Shown here: positions 6,694 through 10,885 of the stretch, one piece after another | How the letters are laid out: each line of letters starts with the position of its first letter | How positions within the stretch are numbered: the stretch's first letter is position 1 | Assembly: GCA_041441455.1 (NCBI GenBank) | Contig: JASDTB010000082.1 | Location: forward strand, 1-10,885 | Length of the DNA: 10,885 nucleotides | Source: JAFIHK01 sp041441455 | GTDB taxonomy: Bacteria > Bacteroidota > Bacteroidia > Bacteroidales > UBA932 | Reading direction: 5' to 3' | Program-made: the position numbers and the translations under genes | Notes under the pieces: generated by a model | The model's input: the letters and a program-made list of their open reading frames with translations, nothing else | What the model was told of the DNA's origin: nothing | Databases searched by the model: none

Positions 6694-6701
6694 CAAATCT
6701 A
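6694..6701 (-). promoter_or_regulatory. Putative -7 promoter element of the fadL-like gene
   Basis: On the minus strand TAGATTTG matches TAnnTTTG and lies 31 bases before the ATG, giving a short leader of about 25 bases. It follows the hairpin terminator of the S9 peptidase gene, the logical position for a new promoter. A TTTG run sits too close upstream to be a standard -33 element, so only the -7 half is supported. Confidence 0.45.
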
Positions 6702-6761
6702 AAACAAAAAAACACTTTTTATACCTGCTTTGTTCTCTCGTATGTAAAAAACAGAAAAACA

Positions 6762-6801
6762 ATAAAATAAAAATACACTATATTATTACATATAGTGTAT
6801 T
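6762..6801 (-). terminator. Rho-independent-type terminator of the S9 peptidase gene
   Basis: AATACACTATAT (6772-6783) and ATATAGTGTATT (6790-6801) form a perfect 12-bp inverted repeat with a 6-base loop. On the minus strand the stem is followed by a T-rich tract (TTTTTATTTTATT, to about 6760). It lies 25 bases after the peptidase stop and before the fadL promoter. The stem is AT-rich but long. The symmetric palindrome could alternatively be a protein-binding operator. Confidence 0.65.
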
Positions 6802-6825
6802 ATAAATTATAAGCCTTGTAATGGG

Positions 6826-9261
6826 CTAGTTATTATTCATCTGTGGGATTTCAACCTCTTCTCTAGAATTACCAAGAAGATGCTCGCAGAAATAGTCTCC
6901 CATCTTCCAGAAGAAATACTCATCCATCTCTCCAAAGCTATGTCTTTGACCAGGCAGAACAAGCATATCGAAGCGTTTGTTTGCTTTGATCAATGCATTA
7001 ACCATTCTGTAAGTATTACCTGGGTGAACGTTGTTGTCGATATCTCCAGTGATTAGCAGTAGATGACCTTTTAGATTTTTCGCTAGTTGAGTATTTTTAT
7101 CGATGCTATATTGAAATGTAGTATCTCCTTTTTCGGAAATTACCTCCTTCACACCATGATGTTGTTCACTCCACCAACGATTGTAGATATTATTTTCGTG
7201 GTTACCTGCGCAAGAGACCGCTGCTTTAAAGAAATCAGGATATGTTAGAATTGCTGCGGTAGACATAAATCCTCCACCCGAGTGGCCATGGATGCCAACT
7301 CTATTGATGTCTACAAATTTATGACGAGCTGCCAGTTGCTCTGCAACGACTTTTTTATCTTCTAAACCGTAATCTCTAAGATTTCCGTAACCATAATTGT
7401 GGTACCATTTAGATCTTGCAGGGTGTCCTCCTCTATTACCAACAGTGATTACGATAAATCCAAATTGTGCAAGTCTGTCAACACGGTTCATACCTTTGCT
7501 CCATGCGAAGTTTACAGCTTCAGTTTGTGGTCCGGGATAGACATATTCAATAATAGGATATCTCTTTGTTGAGTCGAAATCAAAAGGTTTATACATTACA
7601 CCATAAAGGTCTGTTACACCATCTCCTGCTTTAACCTTAAATCTCTCAGGGAATTTGTAACCGGCAGCAAATAATTGGCTGAGGTCAGTCTTTTCTAACT
7701 CTAGGATTTTTCTTCCTGTATTGTCATAAAGAGCGCTCTTAGGTTCTGTGTCAACTCGTGAATAGTTGTCTACAAAGTATTTACCATTATCGTTATATGC
7801 TGCTTCATGATGGAAGTCACCAGCATTAAGAAGTTTAAGGTTTGATCCATCGAAATTTACTCTGTATTGATGAGTGTAATATGGGTTCTCTCCTTGCTCA
7901 CGGCCATTTGCAGTGAAGTAAACAACTCTTTGAACAGGATCAACAGCTACAACATCTTCAACATGGTATTCTCCCGATGTGATTGCATTTTTCAATTTAC
8001 CATTTTCGTCATATAGATAAAGATGTGCCCAGCCATTTCTCTCCGACCAATGGATAATCTCCTTGCTCTCTTTTACAAGACGACTGTCGCGCACCTCGAT
8101 ATATGTATTCATTCTCTCCTCGATAATCACTTTCGAAGTGTCAGCACCAAGTTCTACTGCACAAACATCCATTCTCTTGAGATCGCGGCTAACTCTATTG
8201 TAATAGAATTTGTCTTTATTTCCAAGCCAAACTAAATGGACGAAATCATCAGACATATCTCTCTTTTTGATTGGTTCCATCTGAATTCTCAGATCTTGAT
8301 CTTTGAATGCCTTGGTTTTAATCTCTTTGAAAGATTTCTGTTCAATATTACAGATATATAAATGGTCGGTTGGAGATGTACTCTCGCCAGGCATGTGGTA
8401 TTTATATGCCTCTAATTTTGGGCGAGGTTCTGCAAGAACATCAATAACCCAAAGATCCTTAACCTTTCTGTTGTCAGTTCTGATAAAGGCAAAATGTTTT
8501 GAATCTGGTGACCAGATTACGTAAGCAGAGCTTCTTTTCTTTCTCTCTTTCGCATCGGCATAAAAGTCATAATTTCCAGACCCAAATCCAAACTCTTTAG
8601 TGCCGTCTTTAGTTAGTTGATGTTCTACGATTGTAGAGTCGTCCTCATTTTTGCGAGCCTTTTCGAGATTCTCCATATCCATGTAGTATAGATTGAAATC
8701 TCTTGAGAAGACTACATATTTCTTATCTGGCGAAATGTTAGCCCATCTTGGATAAGGTTTGTCTGATTTATAATCTTTAACCTCCTTTAAAGTGCCGCTA
8801 GCTAAATCGTATTCGAAGCCATGTATCTTCTTCTCTTTTTTTGGTTTGCCTGTTTTTTCATCTTTAGTGTCAACTTCAGCAGTGCTTTTAATCTCAAAAG
8901 TGAACTTTTTGTCGTCTACCAATTTTAATTTTTGAATTGGAATGTTTTGAGCATCAAAGGGATCCTTTACAATCTCTGTAAGTTGAGCAGCAAGCGTAGC
9001 ATTATCGAAGATCTGGCGTTTTGTTCCCGCAACAGGGTCTACGACATAGTAGAATGTACCTTGATTAGTTTGGTAAGTGTACCAAAACTTATCAGAATTT
9101 TTAAACCACTTAGGTGATACAGTAGTTGAGAAAACCATTTTCCCCACTTTTTTTGGAGAAAAACGAGCAGCTAGCTCATAATTGGCTTTTTGCCCCTTTT
9201 GTGCATAAGATGTCAAGCACAATATGAGCAGAAATGACAGTGTTAATAATTTTTTTATCAT
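6826..9261 (-). CDS. Secreted S9-family serine peptidase with DPP4-type N-terminal propeller
   Basis: I take Met at 9259-9261 as the start (811 residues) because it opens a clear signal peptide, MIKKLLTLSFLLILCLTSYAQ. An in-frame ATG 42 bases further up (9303) would place polar residues before it. A beta-propeller domain of the DPP4 N-terminal type (about residues 60-530) has WSPDSKHFAF and similar blade motifs. The alpha/beta hydrolase domain follows, with YVYPGPQ, GHSGGGF (nucleophile Ser661), GDIDNNVH (Asp742) and GQRHSF (His774), a complete triad. The conserved DWVYEEE motif that binds the substrate amino terminus in dipeptidyl peptidases is not seen; the matching stretch reads about GNYDFYADAKERKK. 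It is probably a periplasmic or surface peptidase of uncertain specificity. It is a single-gene unit with a terminator downstream and no clear promoter upstream. Confidence 0.9.
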   Translation of the reverse strand: MIKKLLTLSFLLILCLTSYAQKGQKANYELAARFSPKKVGKMVFSTTVSPKWFKNSDKFWYTYQTNQGTFYYVVDPVAGTKRQIFDNATLAAQLTEIVKDPFDAQNIPIQKLKLVDDKKFTFEIKSTAEVDTKDEKTGKPKKEKKIHGFEYDLASGTLKEVKDYKSDKPYPRWANISPDKKYVVFSRDFNLYYMDMENLEKARKNEDDSTIVEHQLTKDGTKEFGFGSGNYDFYADAKERKKRSSAYVIWSPDSKHFAFIRTDNRKVKDLWVIDVLAEPRPKLEAYKYHMPGESTSPTDHLYICNIEQKSFKEIKTKAFKDQDLRIQMEPIKKRDMSDDFVHLVWLGNKDKFYYNRVSRDLKRMDVCAVELGADTSKVIIEERMNTYIEVRDSRLVKESKEIIHWSERNGWAHLYLYDENGKLKNAITSGEYHVEDVVAVDPVQRVVYFTANGREQGENPYYTHQYRVNFDGSNLKLLNAGDFHHEAAYNDNGKYFVDNYSRVDTEPKSALYDNTGRKILELEKTDLSQLFAAGYKFPERFKVKAGDGVTDLYGVMYKPFDFDSTKRYPIIEYVYPGPQTEAVNFAWSKGMNRVDRLAQFGFIVITVGNRGGHPARSKWYHNYGYGNLRDYGLEDKKVVAEQLAARHKFVDINRVGIHGHSGGGFMSTAAILTYPDFFKAAVSCAGNHENNIYNRWWSEQHHGVKEVISEKGDTTFQYSIDKNTQLAKNLKGHLLLITGDIDNNVHPGNTYRMVNALIKANKRFDMLVLPGQRHSFGEMDEYFFWKMGDYFCEHLLGNSREEVEIPQMNNN

Positions 9262-9297
9262 GCGTTTGAGTTTATAGGTTCGAAAAATATTGGACAC

Positions 9298-9332
9298 AAG
9301 CAAAAAGAGAAAGTTAAGAGAGAATCTTAACT
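9298..9332 (-). terminator. Rho-independent-type terminator after the metallophosphoesterase gene
   Basis: AGTTAAGA (9312-9319) and TCTTAACT (9325-9332) form a perfect 8-bp inverted repeat with a 5-base loop. On the minus strand it is followed by a T-rich tract interrupted by C (TTCTCTTTTTG). The stem includes two bases of the stop codon at 9331-9333. It separates this unit from the S9 peptidase gene. Confidence 0.5.
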
Positions 9333-9822
9333 ACCTATCCCATTCTCCCACCTCCATGTCGCTGATATTGCCGTTGTCCACTTTAAATCTAAGAGCAGTT
9401 CTTACATTATGGAATCCTTGAATACCAGCAGCTCCCGGATTTATTGTGAGCATGTTGTATTTTTTGTCATTCACAATTTTTAGAATATGCGAATGTCCGC
9501 AAATAAAGACATCGGGAGTATAGGCAGTAATTAGTTGTAGGGCTTTATAATCATATCTTCCAGGGTACCCCCCAATATGAATCATCAAGAACTTCATTCC
9601 TTCACATTCAATAGCTTGAATATAAGGATGTATTAGTCGAACTTTACTATCGTCACAGTTTCCATAGACACCCTTAAGTGGTTTGAAAGAAGCAATCAAA
9701 TCAGAAGTCTCTACAGAACCAAAGTCTCCTGCATGCCAAATCTCATCTACATCGGCAAAAAACTCACGAAGTTTATCGTCGAAATAACAATGAGTATCGG
9801 ACAGCAAACCGATAAATTTCAT
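9331..9822 (-). CDS. YfcE/MJ0936-type metallophosphoesterase
   Basis: The 163-residue cytoplasmic protein is a small calcineurin-like phosphoesterase of the YfcE/MJ0936 group, which hydrolyse phosphodiesters with two metal ions (usually Mn). The metal ligands are all present in order: Asp9 and His11 (SDTH), Asp33 (HAGDFG), Asn55 (GNCD), His82 (MIHIG), and His110 and His112 (CGHSHI), followed by the conserved NPGAAG. Its length is typical. The natural substrate is unknown for most members. The gene starts one base after the stop of the membrane-protein gene and ends in a hairpin terminator, so it is the last gene of that operon. Nothing in it looks degraded. Confidence 0.92.
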   Translation of the reverse strand: MKFIGLLSDTHCYFDDKLREFFADVDEIWHAGDFGSVETSDLIASFKPLKGVYGNCDDSKVRLIHPYIQAIECEGMKFLMIHIGGYPGRYDYKALQLITAYTPDVFICGHSHILKIVNDKKYNMLTINPGAAGIQGFHNVRTALRFKVDNGNISDMEVGEWDR

Positions 9823-9823
9823 A

Positions 9824-10885
9824 TCAGAGTTTGATGATTATCTTTTTACGATATAGAACAATAGCCATTAATGTAAACACAGTAACATACATCAAAGCAT
9901 ACATCAAAGATGCATATTCATTATCGCCGAAAATACTTACACATAGGTTATTATATAGCCACTTAGCAGCTGAGACAGTAACCTCTTTCATTGTTCCATC
10001 GGGCTGAATTGCCATCTCTGTCCACTTGATAACTCTTCCAAGAACTTTTGCGAACACTCCTGCCATAACAAAGGCAAATAGTGGATTTAAACCCAGAGCC
10101 TTGAACGGGAAGAAGGCCTTCTCTTTTCCTTTGATGTCTATAAAATAGATAAAGAAAGCCAACATTACTATCGACCAACCACCAGCATAAAATACATAAG
10201 ATGCAGTCCACATCGGTTTGTTGATAGGTAAGAAAATGCTCAGAACAACACCGATTGCAAGTGAAATCAATCCATAAGTGTAGAGCTGTCCAACAGCATC
10301 ACTTTTGCTAGAGCTAGTTCTGATAAGACCTCCAATTAAGAATCCAAGCAGAACTGTACCGCTACCCGAAAGTACACCTAAAATTCCCTCTGGATCGAAA
10401 GGAACGCCAAATCCGTGATATACATGAGTCTCTCCAACAAGAGCAACATCAACAGCACCAGCAATGTTTCCCTCTAAAGAAAATGGATCGCCAGAACCAA
10501 AAAGTGCCAAAATCAATGTGTGAAGCACAAGTAGCACAGACATGCCTACAATTATCTTCTTAGGCTTATGTAGCCAAAGTGCAACAAATCCGCCAAGTAA
10601 ATAGCATAGTGCGATTCTTTGAAGAACACCGAAAATTCTTAGATTTTGCAGATAATTGATATAATTTTCGCCGAACGACAAATCGGGATTTAGAGTCGTA
10701 GGATAAAAAGGAAAGGCATTAAGAGCAAGTCCAGTTACAAAGATTAATGCAGACCTTTTTACAAGTTTTTTTAATGAATCTTGATTTAAGCTTTCATCAT
10801 ATTTTGCGAAAGCAAAAGACATGTCAGAACCAACAATGAAAACAATGTAAGGAAAGACAAGGTCGGTCGGAGTACAGACGCTCCC
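9824..10885 (-). CDS. HGSNAT/DUF5009 (NagX-like) multi-pass membrane protein, 5' truncated
   Basis: The frame stays open to the window edge, so the first Met seen (10822) is internal. The upstream residues read TPTDLVFPYIVFIVGSDMSF, the conserved first-helix motif of the HGSNAT/COG4299 family. At least 353 residues are visible, with the N-terminal cytoplasmic end and the first catalytic region missing. About eight or more hydrophobic helices follow, including the LRIFGVLQRIALCYLLGG motif and a C-terminal FALMAIVLYRK-like helix. The human member transacetylates glucosamine residues of heparan sulfate across the lysosomal membrane; bacterial relatives (NagX) are linked to amino-sugar use. Here an inner-membrane acyltransferase or transporter of sugars is a reasonable guess. 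It is coupled to the metallophosphoesterase gene by a 1-base gap. Confidence 0.85.
   Translation of the reverse strand, partial: GSVCTPTDLVFPYIVFIVGSDMSFAFAKYDESLNQDSLKKLVKRSALIFVTGLALNAFPFYPTTLNPDLSFGENYINYLQNLRIFGVLQRIALCYLLGGFVALWLHKPKKIIVGMSVLLVLHTLILALFGSGDPFSLEGNIAGAVDVALVGETHVYHGFGVPFDPEGILGVLSGSGTVLLGFLIGGLIRTSSSKSDAVGQLYTYGLISLAIGVVLSIFLPINKPMWTASYVFYAGGWSIVMLAFFIYFIDIKGKEKAFFPFKALGLNPLFAFVMAGVFAKVLGRVIKWTEMAIQPDGTMKEVTVSAAKWLYNNLCVSIFGDNEYASLMYALMYVTVFTLMAIVLYRKKIIIKL

Noticed and set aside
9262..9303. Upstream in-frame ATG giving an 825-residue S9 peptidase
   Set aside because: It would add polar and basic residues before a well-formed signal peptide; the ATG at 9261 fits a secreted protein better.
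9262..9330. Promoter for the S9 peptidase gene
   Set aside because: The only candidate, TATTTTTC, misses the final G of the -7 consensus and has no -33 partner at a suitable distance.

Overview
This window looks like chromosomal DNA from a Bacteroidota bacterium, probably Bacteroidales-like. It is AT-rich. Start codons lack obvious Shine-Dalgarno sequences, and several are preceded by TAnnTTTG-type -7 elements. The gene content fits the phylum: a secreted DUF1343/NamZ protein, an OmpP1/FadL outer-membrane protein, a large secreted S9 peptidase and a HGSNAT/NagX-like membrane protein. No rRNA, tRNA, CRISPR array, transposase or integrase gene was recognised.

Layout. Positions 1-113 (+) hold the last 36 codons of a YifB/ComM-type Mg-chelatase-like ATPase. 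Positions 114-1275 form an AT-rich, gene-poor stretch with one small orphan gene (428-883, minus). That gene is bracketed by two imperfect inverted repeats (about 341-385 and 895-1002) that loosely resemble integron attC recombination sites. tsaE follows (1276-1689, +), and everything after it is on the minus strand. tsaE and namZ converge and overlap by 12 bases.

Read on the minus strand, the right-hand part forms three likely transcription units. (1) 10885 to 9331: a 5'-truncated multi-pass membrane protein of the HGSNAT/DUF5009 type, then a YfcE-like metallophosphoesterase one base downstream, ending in a hairpin plus T-rich tract. (2) 9261 to 6826: an S9 peptidase, ending in a 12-bp hairpin plus T-rich tract. 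(3) 6662 to 1678: fadL-like outer-membrane protein, mnmH (selU), a YedF-like DsrE-domain protein, selD and namZ, all closely spaced or overlapping.

The core of the third unit is a selenium-use module. SelD makes selenophosphate, MnmH uses it to convert 2-thiouridine to 2-selenouridine at the tRNA wobble position, and the YedF-like protein is a selenium-associated sulfurtransferase-family partner. It is unusual that the YedF homologue lacks the N-terminal TusA-like domain and that the module sits between a FadL-type porin gene and a peptidoglycan-sugar hydrolase gene. No Sec-insertion genes (selA, selB) and no internal UGA codons were seen, so only the selenouridine branch is supported here.

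Most of the window is ordinary, conserved chromosome. The best candidates for something undescribed are the cassette-like orphan locus between comM and tsaE, the TusA-less YedF inside the selenium operon, and the S9 peptidase that lacks the usual dipeptidyl-peptidase glutamate motif.
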